DNA from: Chondrus crispus
Taxonomy: Eukaryota; Rhodophyta; Florideophyceae; Gigartinales; Gigartinaceae
NCBI RefSeq assembly: GCF_000350225.1
Contig: NW_005179048.1
Coordinates: forward strand, 137,681 to 201,680
Reading direction: 5' to 3'
Length of the DNA stretch: 64,000 nucleotides
Shown: positions 62,875 through 64,000 of the stretch, one piece after another
How the letters are laid out: each line of letters begins with the position of its first letter
Position numbering within the stretch: the stretch's first letter is position 1
Notes under the pieces: generated by a model
Database searches by the model: none
The model's input: only the letters and a program-made list of their open reading frames with translations
Told to the model about the DNA's origin: nothing
Made by a program: the position numbers and the translations under genes

Positions 62875-64000
62875 TAATGGTAGGTTCGGAGGGGCAAGGG
62901 AAAGAAGGAAGGCAGGTTGATGTGTGTGAGTGAAGGAGTTGGTGCCGAGGTTTACTTTGAAGCCGTTTTCCTGCAATACTTATACACTTCGAGTGCTACA
63001 CTATCGCTCTACTCCGACTCCCAGTAAACCATACTCTACTATGCGCGACCAAGCGCGGTCCTCTTGTGGCCCGACCATACTGTTCGATTTCCACGTTACG
63101 AATCGATTCGTAACTATTAGCTCACAACTATTTCTACACATTCCAAATGACTGTAAACCATGGCCCTATGCATGCAACTGTTTCACACCTTACTAATCTG
63201 CATCCAGTCATGCCAGACTTCATTGTTGTGCAACGAACAACTTGGCACTTGTCTATTTCCAACAACGCAAACGTCTTTCATATCACAATCGCCATACGTA
63301 TCCTTGTTTCTCACCTTACTAATATCGCCAAGCACTGTCAGATAATTATGGCAAGTTATAACAATGTGCATCCAGACTTTCTACACAACTCACATGAGAA
63401 TACATGTAAATCACACGAGTACTGTCATGAACTTGCATCCAACGGCGCACCATGACGAGAGCACAGTGCAACGGCGCGTGCTCACGCAAGACTCGCATAC
63501 AGCGTGACGCGTACACAGAATAATCGCACAACTGTATTCCTCTCGCGACAAGTACTTGTTGTACTTTTGATTCACATGTACTGTACTCGGACACGCGCAG
63601 GATCGCAAACAGTCTGACACTGTAAAACTGTAAACCCTCATGTGCATACACCTGGATGCGTGTACATGTGTACGTACACGAATCCACCTGGCGACGTGTA
63701 CATGTATACACGGCATACATGTGTCCCGCCCGGGGGCCCCATGCAATTACTCATTACAACCATGGCAAACCACTTGAAACCCCCAAAACAACGTAATTCT
63801 GGCATATACAGGCCATTTAAAGTACATCACAAGGCCAATGACGCACACGTGGACAACGCTCGACCAATAGATTTGCAGCATTAGACCTGAGGGCCAATAG
63901 AATTGCAGTATTTCCTGTGTAGTCTATAGTGCTACGGGCCAAGGTTCCACTTGGCAAAACTATGCAAATTTGCATGACCCTCCGAGAGGCCACTTTCGTC
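62875..64000 (-). mobile_element. Family A LTR, 5' LTR of A2, cut by window edge
   Basis: 1126 bp of the expected 1263 are visible. The left end is TAATGGTAGG next to the primer site. TATAAGTA is at 62984-62977, about 100 bp from the LTR 3' end, placing transcription start and R/U5 in the last 80 bp or so. The 20-bp palindrome is at 63095-63114. The target duplication cannot be tested because the outer end lies outside the window. Confidence 0.92.
62977..62984 (-). promoter_or_regulatory. TATA box of the intact copia A2
   Basis: TATAAGTA on the minus strand. The same octamer stands at the equivalent place in all A LTRs, in both B LTRs (49572-49579, 54391-54398) and in the C solo LTR (47048-47055), although the LTR bodies differ. 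Confidence 0.7.

Noticed and set aside
62527-62877. Plus-strand Lys/Thr/Glu/Gln-rich frame in the A2 leader (and 39262-39612 in A1)
   Set aside because: Antisense to the element and pure low-complexity sequence, the mirror of the A-poor leader.

Overview
The window is nuclear DNA of a eukaryote. Evidence for this is spliceosomal introns with GTAAGT donors inside a V-ATPase subunit gene, a eukaryotic-type pantothenate kinase, and abundant LTR retrotransposons primed by the anticodon arm of initiator tRNA-Met. Long, mostly intron-free genes embedded in copia and gypsy elements would suit a red macroalga of the Chondrus type. That is my best guess, not something the sequence proves.

Layout. 1-3.1 kb: no confident gene, one possibly retroelement-derived open frame at the edge and two long hairpins. 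3.1-7.2 kb (minus): one large membrane protein with C-terminal Sel1-like repeats. 8.6-9.9 kb: short tandem repeats followed by a copia Gag remnant. 9.8-17.0 kb: GC-rich wreckage of Ty3/gypsy-like elements, with an integrase plus chromodomain on the plus strand and a Gag-like protein on the minus strand, both broken. 17.9-18.4 kb: a 219-bp tandem repeat. 19.1-22.9 kb (minus): a very large transposase-like protein. 23.5-25.3 kb (plus): V-ATPase subunit H with introns and one in-frame TGA. 25.7-27.1 kb (minus): C-terminal two thirds of a type II pantothenate kinase, convergent with it. 28.1-35.3 kb: a minisatellite and three large unrecognised genes, two of them apparently interrupted near the C-terminus.

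35.6-64 kb is a nest of at least three related copia families (called A, B and C here). A2 (56.26 kb to beyond the right edge) is an intact, recent family A element in the minus strand: 1263-bp LTR, initiator-tRNA primer site, A-poor leader, a spliced two-zinc-finger accessory ORF, then a complete Gag-PR-IN-RT-RNase H polyprotein. A1 (35.6-43.4 kb) is a rearranged copy with LTRs in opposite orientation and part of RT missing. A3 (51.7-53.7 kb) is a 3' remnant. Family B is present as B1 (43.4-50.2 kb, minus) and B2 (53.7-56.3 kb, plus). Family C is a solo LTR with a 5-bp target duplication inside B1 gag. Insertion order read from the junctions: A3 was hit by B2, and B2 by A2; B1 was hit by C and joined by A1.

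Most unusual points: the zinc-finger ORF in the family A leader; a 257-bp insert with tRNA A- and B-box halves in reversed order, flanked by a 14-bp duplication of the primer site; nine extended GCGGCCGC palindromes confined to the transposase and two of the unknown genes; and the TGA at an aromatic position of V-ATPase H.
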